NCBI GenBank assembly: GCA_026625625.1
Contig: CP113055.1
Coordinates: 3,641,001 to 3,705,000 of the forward strand
Origin: Blastomonas sp. SL216
GTDB taxonomy: Bacteria; Pseudomonadota; Alphaproteobacteria; Sphingomonadales; Sphingomonadaceae
Length of the DNA stretch: 64,000 bases
Direction of reading: 5' to 3'
The notes beneath the pieces were generated by a model. It did not search any database. It was not told where the DNA came from and saw nothing but the letters and a program-made list of their open reading frames with translations. Positions 43,418-53,722 of this stretch are shown piece by piece. Each line of letters begins with the position of its first letter. Position 1 is the first letter of the stretch. The position numbers and the translations under genes were made by a program.

Positions 43418-43915
43418 TCATTGGGCCGCCGAAACCTCGCGCGCGAACAGCGACAGCCGCGTCACGATCTGGTCCGCGATTTCGAGCGACAGGTTCTCAA
43501 GCGCGCGGTTCTCCGCCGCGATGGTCGCATATTCGCTGCTGACGATGTCGATACCGGCATCAGAGGCGGCGGTTGCATCGAGCACCGTCTCACCGCTGGC
43601 GATATCGACCAGCTGGTAGCGCGCGCGCAGCGTCCGGCGCTCGCGGGTCACCTGATCGTTGGCGAGCAGGCCGAAACCGGTGATCTTGTCGTCGAGCACC
43701 ACCTGGAGCTTGTAGCGCTGATTGCCGTTGCTGAGCGCATCGAGCTTGTCGTCGAGCGCGTTCTTGACCAGCCAGCCTGCGCGTCCCTGGATCGGGCCCA
43801 CGGTGACATCACCCAGCGTGGTGGCGACCGCGCCCTGCGAGCCGTTGGAATAGAGCGGCTTCATGCCGCACGCCGACAGCGTTGCGAGCAGGGCGAGGGG
43901 GAGAAGGTGGCGCAT
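43418..43915 (-). CDS. lptE: LPS assembly lipoprotein LptE
   Basis: The 165-residue lipoprotein plugs and supports LptD in inserting LPS into the outer membrane. The signal sequence has lipobox TLSACGMKPLY, with Cys at about residue 16. The mature part is moderately conserved (GRAGWLVKNALDDKLDAL, RARYQLVDIASGETVLDATA, YATIAAENRALENLSLEIAD), as expected for LptE. ATG 43915 has GGAG 8 bases upstream; ATG 43933 is an alternative. It sits between leuS and holA, its standard place. Confidence 0.93.
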   Translation of the reverse strand: MRHLLPLALLATLSACGMKPLYSNGSQGAVATTLGDVTVGPIQGRAGWLVKNALDDKLDALSNGNQRYKLQVVLDDKITGFGLLANDQVTRERRTLRARYQLVDIASGETVLDATAASDAGIDIVSSEYATIAAENRALENLSLEIADQIVTRLSLFAREVSAAQ

Positions 43916-43959
43916 CAAATCGCTCCGGTGCACAAAGGGGCCAGCACGCTATCAACCCC

Positions 43960-44049
43960 GTCACCCTGAACTTGTTTCAGGGCCCATTTCTCCTCAAGCG
44001 GCTTTGGCTGCTGGGGCAAGATGGGTGCTGAAACAAGTTCAGCATGACG
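43960..44049. repeat. intergenic palindromic repeat between leuS and lptE
   Basis: GTCACCCTGAACTTGTTTCA, then GGGCCCAT, is answered by ATGGGTGCTGAAACAAGTTC followed by AGCATGACG, giving a long imperfect hairpin of about 28-base arms. It is transcribed within the leuS-lptE-holA run and could act as an RNA-stabilising structure. Confidence 0.8.
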
Positions 44050-44069
44050 GAAGTTGATACGTAAAGCCA

Positions 44070-46580
44070 TCACACCACCAGATTGACCAGCCGGTCGGGC
44101 ACCACGATCACCTTGCGGATGGGGGCGCCGTCCAGACTACGCTGCACCTTGTCCGATGCGAGCGCAAGCCGTTCGAGCTCCTCATTGGGCAGGCCCTTGG
44201 CCACCGTCAGCGTATCGCGCAGCTTGCCCTTGATCTGCACCGCGATGGTCACTTCGTCCTCGACCAGCAGTGCGGGATCGACCTCGGGCCAGGCGGCATC
44301 GGCGATCAGACCATGGCCTTCCAGGATTTCCCAGGCTTCTTCGGCAAGGTGCGGCACCATCGGCGCGACGAGCCGGGCGAGCGCGCGCACCGCGATGTTG
44401 CGGCTGGCGGATGTCTCGGCCTTCTCGATGGCATTGGTCAGTTCATAGAGACGCGCGACCGCCTTGTTGAAGGCCAGTGCCTCGATATCCTTGCCGATCA
44501 GGTCGATCGTCTGGTGCAGCTTGCGTTCGAGCGGCTTGTCCTGGCCCTCGGCGGCCTCGACCGAGTTGAACACGCGCCACAGCCGCTGGACGAAGCGCCA
44601 GCAGCCTTCGATGCCCGCCTCGCTCCACGGCAGATCGCGCTCGGGTGGACTGTCGGACAACATGAACCAGCGCACCGCGTCCGCGCCATAGCGGTTCACG
44701 ATCTCGTCGGGATCGACCACGTTCTTCTTCGACTTGGACATCTTCTCGACGCGGCCCGCAATCGCGGTCTCGCCGGTTGCGGTGATGATCCAGTCTTCGC
44801 CGTTCTTCTCGACCTGCTCTGGGCCCAGCCACTTACCGTTCGTGTCCTGCCAGGTCTGGTGGGTCACCATGCCTTGCGTGAACAGGCTGGCGAACGGTTC
44901 GGTCACCTCCAGCTTGCTGATCCGCGCCAGCGCGCGCGTCCAGAAACGGGCATAGAGCAGGTGCAGGATCGCATGCTCGACCCCGCCGATATACTGGCCG
45001 ACCGGCAGCCATTGGGCGATTTCCTGCGCGTCGAACGGCTTGTCCGACGGCTGGCTCGCAAAACGCAGGAAATACCAGCTCGAATCCACGAACGTATCGA
45101 GCGTGTCGGTCTCGCGCTGCGCCGGCTTGCCGCATTTCGGGCAGTCGACATGCTTCCATGTCGGGTGGCGCACGAGCGGGTTTCCGGGGATTTCGAAGCT
45201 GACATCCTCGGGCAGCGTGACCGGCAGCTGGTCCTTTGGCACGGGCACGACGCCGCAATCATCGCAATGGATGAACGGGATCGGCGTGCCCCAGTAACGC
45301 TGGCGCGAAACGCCCCAGTCGCGCAGCCGCCAGACGGTGGTGCCCTGGCCCCAGCCTTCGGATTCGGCGCGCGCGATCACGGTCGCCTTGGCCTCTTCGG
45401 CGGCCATGCCATCGAGGAAGCTCGAATTGATGATCCTGCCCGGCCCGGTATAGGCTTCGTCATGGATCGGCGCGGATTCGTCGCCCTCGGCTGCGACGAC
45501 GCGGGTCACCGGCAGCATGTATTTGCGGGCAAAGTCCAGGTCGCGCTGGTCGTGCGCGGGCACGCCCATCACCGCGCCGGTGCCATAGTCCATCAGCACG
45601 AAATTGGCGATGAACACCGGCAATTCCCAGCTCGGGTCAAACGGGTGGATGGCCTTGAGCCCGGTGTCGAAGCCCAGCTTCTCCGCGGTTTCAAGTTCAG
45701 CAGCGGTGGTGCCGCCCGCCTTGCAGCGTTCGATGAACGCGGCAGCGTCTGCGTTCTCGGCCGCGATGCCCTGCGCGATCGGGTGATCGGCGGCGATGGC
45801 GACGAAGCTTGCGCCGAAGATCGTGTCGGGCCGGGTCGAATAGACGGGGATGGTGTCGAAGCCCTGGCCGCTGAAGCTGAACGTCAGCCCCTGCGACTTG
45901 CCGATCCAGTTCGCCTGCATCGAGCGCACCTTTTCGGGCCAGTCCTCCAGCGTATCCAGGCCTTCGAGCAGCTCATCGGCAAAGTCGGTGATCTTGAGGA
46001 ACCACTGGCTCAGCTTGCGCCGCTCGACCTGCGCGCCCGAGCGCCAGCCCTTGCCGTCGATCACCTGTTCATTGGCCAGCACGGTCTGGTCGACCGGGTC
46101 CCAGTTGACCGCGCTTTCCTTGCGATAGACCAGCCCTGCGGCATACAGGTCCAGGAACAGAGCCTGTTCGTGGCCGTAATATTCGGGCTCGCAGGTGGCG
46201 AGTTCGCGGCTCCAGTCGAGCGCGAAGCCCAGGCGCTTCAGCTGCTTGCGCATCGCGGCAATATTGTCGCGGGTCCAGCCGCCGGGGTGGACGCCCTTTT
46301 CCATCGCGGCGTTCTCGGCGGGCATGCCGAATGCGTCCCAGCCCATCGGGTGGAGCACTTCAAAGCCCTGCATCCGGCGATAGCGCGCGATGACATCGCC
46401 CATCGTGTAGTTGCGGACATGGCCGATATGGATGCGCCCCGACGGATAGGGGAACATCTCCAGCACATACGCCTTTTTCTTGGGGCTGTTGCTGTCTGCC
46501 TTGAAGGACTGGCGCTCGTCCCACACCGATTGCCAACGGGAATCGGCGGCCAGCGGATTGAACCGCGTCTTGTCGTTCAT
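44070..46580 (-). CDS. leuS: leucyl-tRNA synthetase
   Basis: This 836-residue class I synthetase charges tRNA-Leu. The HIGH motif is [19 protein letters not shown] near residue 42 and the KMSKS loop is [17 protein letters not shown]. The editing domain has the threonine-rich and [19 protein letters not shown] blocks. The full length and the C-terminal anticodon-binding domain are present. It is downstream of the DUF3576 gene by 24 bases and upstream of lptE. Confidence 0.97.
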   Translation of the reverse strand: MNDKTRFNPLAADSRWQSVWDERQSFKADSNSPKKKAYVLEMFPYPSGRIHIGHVRNYTMGDVIARYRRMQGFEVLHPMGWDAFGMPAENAAMEKGVHPGGWTRDNIAAMRKQLKRLGFALDWSRELATCEPEYYGHEQALFLDLYAAGLVYRKESAVNWDPVDQTVLANEQVIDGKGWRSGAQVERRKLSQWFLKITDFADELLEGLDTLEDWPEKVRSMQANWIGKSQGLTFSFSGQGFDTIPVYSTRPDTIFGASFVAIAADHPIAQGIAAENADAAAFIERCKAGGTTAAELETAEKLGFDTGLKAIHPFDPSWELPVFIANFVLMDYGTGAVMGVPAHDQRDLDFARKYMLPVTRVVAAEGDESAPIHDEAYTGPGRIINSSFLDGMAAEEAKATVIARAESEGWGQGTTVWRLRDWGVSRQRYWGTPIPFIHCDDCGVVPVPKDQLPVTLPEDVSFEIPGNPLVRHPTWKHVDCPKCGKPAQRETDTLDTFVDSSWYFLRFASQPSDKPFDAQEIAQWLPVGQYIGGVEHAILHLLYARFWTRALARISKLEVTEPFASLFTQGMVTHQTWQDTNGKWLGPEQVEKNGEDWIITATGETAIAGRVEKMSKSKKNVVDPDEIVNRYGADAVRWFMLSDSPPERDLPWSEAGIEGCWRFVQRLWRVFNSVEAAEGQDKPLERKLHQTIDLIGKDIEALAFNKAVARLYELTNAIEKAETSASRNIAVRALARLVAPMVPHLAEEAWEILEGHGLIADAAWPEVDPALLVEDEVTIAVQIKGKLRDTLTVAKGLPNEELERLALASDKVQRSLDGAPIRKVIVVPDRLVNLVV

Positions 46581-46604
46581 TGTTTCCCTCTGAAACGTAG
46601 GGGC

Positions 46605-47048
46605 TTATTCGCGAATGGCGGACTGGCGCAGATCGCGGGCCTTGGTGAGGATGATCTCTTCCAGCTTCTGCACCGTGGCAGCGCGGACCGGGGCATCGAC
46701 CCACTGGCCGTTCTGGTTGACCTGGCGGCTGGCAGCGACACGCAGCGCATCGGCACGCAGATCCTGGTCGAGGATCGATACCGTCACCTTCATCCGCTCA
46801 GCCGGCGTCTGCGGGTTGGCATACCAGTCGGTCACGATCACGCCGCCGGCGCTATCGGCCTGGAGCAGCGGCATAAACGACAGCGCATCGAGCGAGGCGC
46901 GCCACAGATAGCTGTTCACGCCGATCGTGGTCACCTGGCTGGCGGCAATGTCCGCCTCGGCGCGCTTCTCACCGCCACCGCATGCGGAAAGCAGCGCCAG
47001 CGTGCCGGCAGCGCAAAGGGCGGCACGGGCAAAACGAGGTACGGGCAT
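46605..47048 (-). CDS. DUF3576 lipoprotein
   Basis: The 147-residue product has a lipobox (LLSACGGGE; Cys about residue 23) and the DUF3576 domain, with VTTIGVNSYLWRASLDALSF, VIVTDWYANPQTPAERMKV and a C-terminal helix KLEEIILTKARDLRQ. The family is nearly always found in front of leuS in alphaproteobacteria, as here; it may work in the envelope, but no activity is known to me. ATG 47048 lies 11 bases after the stretch GGAAGCCGCC. Confidence 0.92.
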   Translation of the reverse strand: MPVPRFARAALCAAGTLALLSACGGGEKRAEADIAASQVTTIGVNSYLWRASLDALSFMPLLQADSAGGVIVTDWYANPQTPAERMKVTVSILDQDLRADALRVAASRQVNQNGQWVDAPVRAATVQKLEEIILTKARDLRQSAIRE

Positions 47049-47344
47049 GGCGGCTTCCTTATATCTTCGCAGCTTGAAACAGCGGCCTTCTATAGTGGCT
47101 TGGCAGGCTTGGGCAAGCACTTGCGCAAGGCGTTGCGTGTTCAGCCCTCAGCAACATTTGCGCGCATATTCTGGGATGTAAGGGGCGGCTCATGACATCA
47201 TGACAAGGGCGTAGCTCACGCAACCGATTGTGGATTGTATGCAACGGTTACAGATTATTTTTCGGGAAAGGCGCTTTGGCCCCCCATCCAGGGTTTTTTG
47301 TGATAACCCGATGGTCAGGGATGCGGCGGGGTCGGAATAAGACA

Positions 47345-48079
47345 ATGAAACCGGGAGTCGGAAAAAAGCTGGCAGTTTCAGGGCTTTTGCTCGGTGGCGC
47401 TGCATTGGTGCCGTCCATTGCGCTGGCATTTTCCTCGGGTTTCGACTCGCACGCCGTTTCGATTGATGCACGTGGCGGCATTGGATCGTTCACCCCGGCT
47501 TCGGTCGACCCGCGTCTGGCGGACAAGCTCAAATTCTCGGCACTGCGCGGCGACAAGATGTTTCGCTTCACGCCTGCTGCCTCTGCGGCCACCGATGGTC
47601 CGCGCGCACTGACGATTGCGGTGCGCATCCGGCCCGACTCGGCCAAGGCGATCAACATCCGTCCCGACATGGCGAGCGCCGCCGGCAAGGGTGATGGCCT
47701 GGTCCAGATCACACCGACTGCGTTCAGCCTGGGCGTTGCCAAGGGCTTCCAGAAGTTCGCACTGCCCACCACCATCCGCCAGCAGGATGAGGCGCTGCCC
47801 GATATTGGCGAGCTTGGCCGTGGCGCGGCTCAGCGCAAGAGCCGGTTCAGCCCGCGGATCGAGATGGACGATGTCCAGGCACCGACGACTCGCGCGGTGC
47901 GTCCGTTCAACGACCAGGGCAGCTATTCGCTCGACGTGGGCGGGGCCTATAAGGTCACCCGCAACCTCGACGTCACCGCCGGCATCCGCCTGCGCAGCGA
48001 ACGCGACCGCCTAACCGGGCTCACCAACGAGCAATATGACAGCCAGGCTGTCTATGTCGGGACCGAATTCCGCTTCTGA
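47345..48079 (+). CDS. hypothetical exported protein with outer-membrane-like C-terminus
   Basis: The 244-residue product starts at ATG 47345. The signal peptide ends near SIALA (about residue 27). The mature part has a Ser/Ala-rich middle and a C-terminal region with alternating hydrophobic and polar residues (SYSLDVGGAYKVTRNLDVTA, SQAVYVGTEFRF). It ends in Phe, like many outer-membrane beta-barrel proteins, but is too short for a normal barrel, so perhaps it forms a small barrel or an anchored strand set. I recognise no family. Divergent from DUF3576, separated by 296 bases without another gene. Confidence 0.7.
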   Translation: MKPGVGKKLAVSGLLLGGAALVPSIALAFSSGFDSHAVSIDARGGIGSFTPASVDPRLADKLKFSALRGDKMFRFTPAASAATDGPRALTIAVRIRPDSAKAINIRPDMASAAGKGDGLVQITPTAFSLGVAKGFQKFALPTTIRQQDEALPDIGELGRGAAQRKSRFSPRIEMDDVQAPTTRAVRPFNDQGSYSLDVGGAYKVTRNLDVTAGIRLRSERDRLTGLTNEQYDSQAVYVGTEFRF

Positions 48080-48226
48080 TTTGCCGGACAGGCTGAGATT
48101 GCCGAGCCCTCGCACGTGCGGGGCAGCTCTTGTCGACGAATTCCTTCGTGATCCCAAGGTTGCTGCTTGTTTGCGGGCGGCGGCATTGCGCCTGATCTGA
48201 TCGGCTGGCGCACTGGCACCATCGCC

Positions 48227-49006
48227 TCAAGCCGTGGGGATCGTGCCGCCATCGATGACATGTTCGGTGCCGGTGATGCTGCCCGCGCGATCCGATGCCA
48301 GAAAGGCAATCAGGCTAGCGACCTCATCGGGCGTGCTCGGCCGACCCAGTGGAATGCCGCCCAGCGATCGCATGATCAGCTGCTTGCCGGCTTCGATGTC
48401 GCCGCCTGACTGCTCCCCCAGCCGCTGCGCCAGGGCGATGGCGGCCTCGGTCTCGATCCAGCCCGGCGAAACGCGCACGACTCGCACGCCATGCGGTGCC
48501 GCCTCCTTGGACAGGCTTTTGCTGTACGCCGAAAGCGCGGCCTTGGCTGCGGCATAGGCGGTGGTCGCCTCGGGCAAGGGCAGCTGGCGCTGGATCGATG
48601 TCACATGAACCACGACGCCGCTGCCGCGCGCCATCATCGCGGGCACCAGCGCGCGGTCGATCCGCACGGCGGGCATCAGGTTGAGGTCGATCTCGCGCGC
48701 CCAGTCCGAATCGCCCAAGGCGCGAAAGCCGCCGGCAGGCGCCGCGGATCCGCCCAGCATATGGACGATGATGTCCACCCCGCCCAGCCGCTCATGCGCT
48801 GCCGATGCCAGGCTTTCCGCGCCGCTGGCGGTCGCCAAGTCGGCAGCAACAAACAGTGCGGCGGGCAGCGCGTCCGGCTTCGATCGGGCGCAGGTGAGGA
48901 CCTGTGCACCCAGCGCGCGGAACAGTGCCACGGTCGCTGCACCCGCGCCGCGCGTGCCTGATGTGATCACCGCCCGCTTTCCCTCCAGCGTCAGGAACGG
49001 GGTCAT
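48227..49006 (-). CDS. short-chain dehydrogenase/reductase family oxidoreductase
   Basis: The 259-residue enzyme has the Rossmann start [20 protein letters not shown] (glycine motif TSGTRGAG, slightly unusual, with Ser where Gly is common). The catalytic region is [10 protein letters not shown] with [15 protein letters not shown] (Tyr-x3-Lys), and the C-terminal [11 protein letters not shown] is typical of the SDR family. It uses NAD(P)H; the substrate is unknown. The start overlaps the end of the SnoaL-like gene by four bases, so the two are coupled, divergent from a LysR regulator. Confidence 0.9.
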   Translation of the reverse strand: MTPFLTLEGKRAVITSGTRGAGAATVALFRALGAQVLTCARSKPDALPAALFVAADLATASGAESLASAAHERLGGVDIIVHMLGGSAAPAGGFRALGDSDWAREIDLNLMPAVRIDRALVPAMMARGSGVVVHVTSIQRQLPLPEATTAYAAAKAALSAYSKSLSKEAAPHGVRVVRVSPGWIETEAAIALAQRLGEQSGGDIEAGKQLIMRSLGGIPLGRPSTPDEVASLIAFLASDRAGSITGTEHVIDGGTIPTA

Positions 49007-49332
49007 GGCGCGATCTCCAGTGCCGCAATCCGATCGCCTTGCAGCGCAAAGCGATAGCGCAGGTCGACCGGGCTGCCGGGAAAATTCCCGGCCAGGTGCG
49101 CAGTGACGGTGATCTGGTCTCCGTCCTGATGGATGGCAAAGGGGGCCACTGTATAGCTGTACTGGGTCGATGCCCGGGTCTTCCACGCGGCGATCTCGCC
49201 ATGGCCTCTATGGGTATTGCCCTCGTCGACCACCACCGCATCATCGGTGAAGATGGGCAACAGGGTCGCGATATCGTCGCTGCTGTCTGCAGCGAAATAG
49301 CCAGCAATCGCTGGGGGGAGCGGGATTGTCAT
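49003..49332 (-). CDS. SnoaL/NTF2-like small protein
   Basis: The 109-residue product follows the NTF2-like fold pattern of a SnoaL-type cyclase or nuclear-transport-factor-like protein: a helical N-terminus ([20 protein letters not shown]), [18 protein letters not shown], then strands with [20 protein letters not shown]. Such proteins are small enzymes or binding proteins. It is coupled to the SDR gene downstream and probably works on the same substrate. Confidence 0.83.
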   Translation of the reverse strand: MTIPLPPAIAGYFAADSSDDIATLLPIFTDDAVVVDEGNTHRGHGEIAAWKTRASTQYSYTVAPFAIHQDGDQITVTAHLAGNFPGSPVDLRYRFALQGDRIAALEIAP

Positions 49333-49442
49333 GATGGCCTCCTCGTCAGATGCGCCTGCGCGCCGATGAAATCTATTTAGCGGTGGACCTTATCGAGGAT
49401 AATCGGGATAAAACGGCATGAAACATTGCGAAATTCGGGATA

Positions 49443-50348
49443 ATGGCTGATTCCGGGCTGGCCAGATTTGATGCGGTGCTCGCGGTTGCTCGGTGCGGGT
49501 CGTTTCGGGCGGCCGCCGGCGAACTGGGCATGTCGACGACAGCGTTGAGCCATGCCGTCGCCAGGCTTGAGCAGCAGCTGGGGGTGCGTCTGTTCAACCG
49601 CACCACCCGCAGCGTCGCGCTGACCGAGGCGGGGCGCGCCTTTATCGAGCAGATCGGTCCGGCCGTCCGGATGATCGATGAGGCGATGCAAGGCGCGCGG
49701 GCGCATCAGGATGTGCCCTCCGGCACCTTGCGCATCAATGCCTTTGCCAGCGCCGCGCGCGAGATAATGGCCCCGTTGATCCTCGCATATGTGCGGCACT
49801 ATCCCCAGGTGCATATCGATCTGGTGACCGAGGGGCGGCTGGTGGATATCGTGGCGGCGGGGTTCGACCTTGGTATCCGGCGCGTCGATTTCGTGCCGTC
49901 GGACATGATTGCGCTCCGGCTGGGCGGCGCGCGCCGCCATGCGGTGGTGGCGACGCCGCGTTATTTTGCCGACCATCCGGCACCGCGCGTTCCCGCAGAT
50001 CTTGTCCACCACGATTGCATCCGCATCCGGCTGCCCAATGGCGAATTGTACCGCTGGCATTTCGAAAAGGACGGGCAGGCCGAGCAGATCGAGGTTTCCG
50101 GGCCAGTGACGCTCGACGAATCCAGCCTTGCGCGCATCGCGGTGCTGGAGGGCATGGGCATCGGCTATTTCATGGAAAGCGATGTCGCCAGCGATCTGGC
50201 GTCCGGGCATCTGGTCCGGGTGCTGGAGGCATGGACCCCGACGCTGCCGCCTTTGTGCCTTTACTACCCCGATCGTCGCAACCCGCCTGCGGCATTCCGG
50301 ACATTTATCGAGTTTGCCCGCAATTTTGCCGCCTCTGCCGCTGGCTGA
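49443..50348 (+). CDS. LysR-family transcriptional regulator
   Basis: The 301-residue regulator has the N-terminal LysR helix-turn-helix ([40 protein letters not shown]) and a C-terminal periplasmic-binding-like effector domain. It belongs to the branch with [15 protein letters not shown] and [14 protein letters not shown]. It is divergent from the SnoaL/SDR pair, and such pairs are often its targets. The 110-base gap contains CGGGATA twice, at 49404-49410 and 49436-49442, about three helical turns apart; the second copy precedes the ATG and could be the ribosome site. Confidence 0.92.
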   Translation: MADSGLARFDAVLAVARCGSFRAAAGELGMSTTALSHAVARLEQQLGVRLFNRTTRSVALTEAGRAFIEQIGPAVRMIDEAMQGARAHQDVPSGTLRINAFASAAREIMAPLILAYVRHYPQVHIDLVTEGRLVDIVAAGFDLGIRRVDFVPSDMIALRLGGARRHAVVATPRYFADHPAPRVPADLVHHDCIRIRLPNGELYRWHFEKDGQAEQIEVSGPVTLDESSLARIAVLEGMGIGYFMESDVASDLASGHLVRVLEAWTPTLPPLCLYYPDRRNPPAAFRTFIEFARNFAASAAG

Positions 50349-50385
50349 TCGGTCTGTGGTGCGACCAGACCGAGCCGAAAATCCG

Positions 50386-50937
50386 CTATCGCGACAGCCC
50401 GTCGATCGCGGCCCAGCCGTTAATGATCGCAGCAATCTGGCGGGACCGGGCGCGGGTCATGCCGCCGAGCGCCATCACCGCCAGGCGCGACAGCCGGGCG
50501 AGGGCAGCGAATCTCGGCACGCCCAGATGGGCACCGCCCGGATGGGTGCGCGTGGCAAAAACGGGGGAGATCAGCGCCAGCGCCGGGCCGATGGCGGCAT
50601 TGGCACGGGCGAGTTCGCGCATGTCGTGCACGGTCGCCAGCCGGACCAGCCCGTGCGCTGCCCGGCCATCCGGCGCGCCATAGACCCCGTCCGCGCGCCA
50701 GCACCGCGCGGTCTGCGCATCGCCTGCCAGCACGATCAGCCCATCACGCGCGCGGATCAGCCTCGCCAGCCGGTCGAACCGCAGCCGCCGCACATCGGGG
50801 TCGAGGTGATAATGCCGGAACACCAGCCCCGATCCCAAGGGAAGGCGGCGGATCGCGCGCTCCAGCACGGCGTCGTTGCGCGCGTCGCTGATCAGCCAGA
50901 GCATGGGCAGGGTGTTTCCGGGCTGGCGGCGGCGCAT
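50386..50937 (-). CDS. thiamine phosphate synthase-like protein
   Basis: The 183-residue protein resembles ThiE/TenI family (beta/alpha)8 proteins: LPMLWLISDARND at the N-terminus, RADGVYGAPDG, the phosphate-binding SPVFATRTHPGG, and LSRLAVMALGGMTRARSRQI. ThiE joins the two thiamine precursors; this short branch may be a true ThiE or a regulator-like TenI. Key Lys/Asp residues cannot be judged securely. It is divergent from the YggS-like gene, with 23 bases between starts. Confidence 0.82.
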   Translation of the reverse strand: MRRRQPGNTLPMLWLISDARNDAVLERAIRRLPLGSGLVFRHYHLDPDVRRLRFDRLARLIRARDGLIVLAGDAQTARCWRADGVYGAPDGRAAHGLVRLATVHDMRELARANAAIGPALALISPVFATRTHPGGAHLGVPRFAALARLSRLAVMALGGMTRARSRQIAAIINGWAAIDGLSR

Positions 50938-50960
50938 GACCCGGCTTATAGCCGCGCCCC

Positions 50961-51632
50961 ATGGATATACAAAGCCACGCCACCTTGAGCCCGCTCGCCA
51001 CCGTCCGTGAAGCTATCGCCCGGTCGGAGAAGATCGCCGGACGCCCGGCCGGATCGACGACGCTGATCGCCATTTCCAAGACCAAGCCGGCAGACGCTAT
51101 CGAGGCGCTGATCGGCGAGGGGCAGATGGTGTTCGGCGAAAACCGGGTGCAGGAGGCGGCGCTGAAATTCCCCGACCTGCGCGCACGCTATCCGCAGCTG
51201 CAGCTGCACATGGTCGGCCAGCTGCAATCGAACAAGGCGGACGAAGCCGTTGCGCTGTTCGACTGCATCCACTCGCTCGACCGCATGTCGCTCGCCAAGG
51301 CGCTGGCGAGCGCGATGGACAAGGCAGGCAAGCGCGTGCCGTGCTTCGTGCAGGTCAATATCGGCGAGGAAGAGCAGAAGGGCGGATGCGCTATTGCCGA
51401 TCTGCCGCAGTTCCTCGCGGATGTGCGCGCGATGGGTCTGCCTGTCATCGGCCTGATGGCGGTGCCGCCCGCCAATGTCGAACCCTCGCCCTATTTCGCG
51501 CTGCTTGCCAAGCTGGTGCGCGATCACGGGCTCGATCAGCTCAGCATGGGCATGTCGGGCGATTATGAAACCGCGGTGCGGATCGGCGCGACGCATGTCC
51601 GGATCGGCTCTGCACTGTTCGGTGCGCGATAG
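50961..51632 (+). CDS. YggS-family pyridoxal phosphate homeostasis protein
   Basis: The 223-residue single-domain PLP protein is of the YggS/PLPBP family. The PLP-lysine is in TLIAISKTKPADAIEALI, near residue 40, and other blocks are FGENRVQEA, LQLHMVGQLQSNKA, CFVQVNIGEEEQKGG and DQLSMGMSGDYETAVRIGAT. It controls the free PLP pool rather than acting as a normal enzyme. The length and motifs are normal. Confidence 0.95.
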   Translation: MDIQSHATLSPLATVREAIARSEKIAGRPAGSTTLIAISKTKPADAIEALIGEGQMVFGENRVQEAALKFPDLRARYPQLQLHMVGQLQSNKADEAVALFDCIHSLDRMSLAKALASAMDKAGKRVPCFVQVNIGEEEQKGGCAIADLPQFLADVRAMGLPVIGLMAVPPANVEPSPYFALLAKLVRDHGLDQLSMGMSGDYETAVRIGATHVRIGSALFGAR

Positions 51633-51746
51633 GCCAATTCAGCTCGGTTCAACTATCGTATCCAGAATGAAGCAATTGCGCGCTTTTCTCTAGAAGACAC
51701 GCGGCCAATACTCTTATGCTCCCTGCTGTAATCGGGGGGCGAGGAT

Positions 51747-52526
51747 ATGCGGGCAATATTCGGCCTGTTGGCGGCGATGCTGTTTTTCATGGCGATGAGC
51801 CCGGCACCATTGCGGGCGCAGGAGCGATCGGCAGTGCGGCAGGGTTTCACGTTGCCCGCACAGAGCGGCAAGACCATCCTGCTGCTGCGCCCCGCGATCA
51901 GGGTGAGCGAACAGTCGACTGGCGGCTTGCCCGAGCCGCGGGCCGAATGGACCGATCAGGCGCGCGTGCATATCGATGCGGCGCTGGTCGAAGTGCAAAG
52001 GCAATTGGGCAATACGGTCATCGTCGCGCCCGAAGCCTATGGCGAGGATGCACGCCGCGTCGCCGAGCATATGGCGCTGTTCGGCGCGGTGTCCGAAGCG
52101 GTGATCCAGTACCAGTTCTTCGTCGGAAACCGCCTGCCCACCAAGAAGCGCGACAACAAGGCGGGCCAGTTCGACTGGTCGCTGGGGCCTGAGGTCGCAC
52201 GGCTGCCGGGCGCGGACCAGGCCGATTACGCGCTGTTCCTCTATACCAACGATCAATATGGCTCGACCGGGCGCAAGATGCTGCAGATTGTCGGGCTGGT
52301 CGCCGGGGTGGGCGTTACCTCGGGCGTGCATGCCGGCTATGCCGGGCTGGTCGATCTGAAGACCGGCGACCTGTTGTGGCTCAATGCCGACGGCCAGATG
52401 GGCGGCGATGTGCGCGAGGCCCAAGGCGCGCGCAAGCGGGTTCGCCAGTTGCTCGAGGATTTTCCGGGCAGCGCGATTCCGAAGGAGGATGCAGCGCCCA
52501 TTGTTCAGCCCGAGGCCACGCCATGA
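51747..52526 (+). CDS. hypothetical exported protein, first of a three-gene cluster with an M48 protease
   Basis: The 259-residue product has a signal peptide ending at PLRAQ (about residue 24) and no lipobox. The mature part carries ILLLRPAIRVSEQS, DYALFLYTNDQYGSTGRKML and GYAGLVDLKTGDLLWLNADG. The last is a strand/turn pattern like the GNA1162 or CsgG-like envelope proteins that report their own level, but identity is uncertain. The stop overlaps the protease start (ATGA), so the pair is coupled. GGGGGGCGAGG lies just before the ATG. Confidence 0.75.
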   Translation: MRAIFGLLAAMLFFMAMSPAPLRAQERSAVRQGFTLPAQSGKTILLLRPAIRVSEQSTGGLPEPRAEWTDQARVHIDAALVEVQRQLGNTVIVAPEAYGEDARRVAEHMALFGAVSEAVIQYQFFVGNRLPTKKRDNKAGQFDWSLGPEVARLPGADQADYALFLYTNDQYGSTGRKMLQIVGLVAGVGVTSGVHAGYAGLVDLKTGDLLWLNADGQMGGDVREAQGARKRVRQLLEDFPGSAIPKEDAAPIVQPEATP

Positions 52527-53722
52527 TCGGGCGGTTGCGGCTTGCTGCTGGCGCGCTGGCACTCGCCTTCGGGTCTCCCGTTTGCGCCGAACCCGTCCTG
52601 CCGCCGCCTTATGCCGGGGCCTACCAACCGCAGGGCGTCGATGAGCAGGGCTTGTGGCGCGAGATGGACGAGGAGGAGCGCCGCTTTGCCGAGTCCGACA
52701 TGATCATCCGCGATGAAGCGCTGAACACCTATGTCCGCAAGGTGCTGTGCGACACTGTGGGCCAGGATCGGTGCGGCGCGACGCGGGTCTATATCGTGCG
52801 TGTGCCCTGGTTCAATGCCAGCATGTCGCCCAACGGGCTGATGCAGGTCTATTCCGGATTGCTGCTGCGGGTGCATAGCGAGGCCGAGCTGGGCGCGGTG
52901 CTGGGCCATGAATTCGGCCATTTCGAAGCGCGCCATTCGCTCGAGGAGCTCAAGGCGCGGCGATCAGGCACCGATGTGCTTTCATGGGCCCTTGTCTTGG
53001 CCAATCTCGCGCCCAGCTACGACATGGTGCGCGCCTATCGCGACCTGCAGCTGACGATCATCGGCAATTTCTATCGGTTCAATCGCGATCAGGAGCGCGA
53101 GGCCGACGGACTCGGCATCCGCTATCTCAATTCGAGCATGCTGCGCCCGCAGGCGGCGGCGCAGGTCTGGGAGCGGTTGATGGCGGAATTCGCTGCCGAT
53201 GCGCGCGCCAAGGGTCTCAAGAAGCCGCGCTTCGATCGCATCCCCTTCTATTCCACTCACCCTCCGGAGGCAGAGCGCGCAACAACCCTCGCCTTGCTCG
53301 CCCGGCCCGATGCCGCGCAGCGGGATGACGGCGCGGCGCGCTACCGCGCAGCCCTTGCCCGCTGGATTCCCCAGCTGCTCGACGACCAGATCAAGCTCAA
53401 CGATTTCGGGGCGAGCGAGTTTCTCATCCAGTCGCTGGCGGAAGGGGGCTGGACCGCGCCGCTCTGGCATGCGCGGGGCGAGCTTCATCGCATGCGCGGC
53501 GCGCCGCGCGATCTTGCCAATGCCGCAACATTCTATGGCGAGGCGGTCGCGCTCGATCCGACCCATGCAGAGGCGCATCGCGGGCTTGGCCTGTCGCTGC
53601 TCAAGACCGGCCAGCCCGGTCCCGGCCAGCAGGCCTTGCGCCGCTATCTGACGCTGAAGCCCGATGCGCCCGATGCCAAGCTGATCGGCATGATGATCCC
53701 CCAAGAGGTGCCCGCGCCATGA
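52523..53722 (+). CDS. M48-family periplasmic metalloprotease with TPR-like C-terminus
   Basis: The 399-residue exported peptidase has a signal peptide ending at PVCAE (about residue 21). The zinc site HEFGHFEARHS lies near residue 130 and the third ligand region is DQEREADGLGIRYL. The M48 catalytic block has Asn-rich NASMSPNGLMQVYSGLLLR. The C-terminal third, after a linker, is helical and TPR-like (TFYGEAVALDPTHAEAHRGL), resembling BepA/YfgC, which clear misfolded outer-membrane proteins. It overlaps both neighbours. Confidence 0.93.
   Translation: MIGRLRLAAGALALAFGSPVCAEPVLPPPYAGAYQPQGVDEQGLWREMDEEERRFAESDMIIRDEALNTYVRKVLCDTVGQDRCGATRVYIVRVPWFNASMSPNGLMQVYSGLLLRVHSEAELGAVLGHEFGHFEARHSLEELKARRSGTDVLSWALVLANLAPSYDMVRAYRDLQLTIIGNFYRFNRDQEREADGLGIRYLNSSMLRPQAAAQVWERLMAEFAADARAKGLKKPRFDRIPFYSTHPPEAERATTLALLARPDAAQRDDGAARYRAALARWIPQLLDDQIKLNDFGASEFLIQSLAEGGWTAPLWHARGELHRMRGAPRDLANAATFYGEAVALDPTHAEAHRGLGLSLLKTGQPGPGQQALRRYLTLKPDAPDAKLIGMMIPQEVPAP

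Noticed and set aside
44313-47195. 960-codon plus-strand open frame opposite leuS
   Set aside because: It is the antisense of leuS and DUF3576, low in sequence complexity, without a ribosome site or domain.
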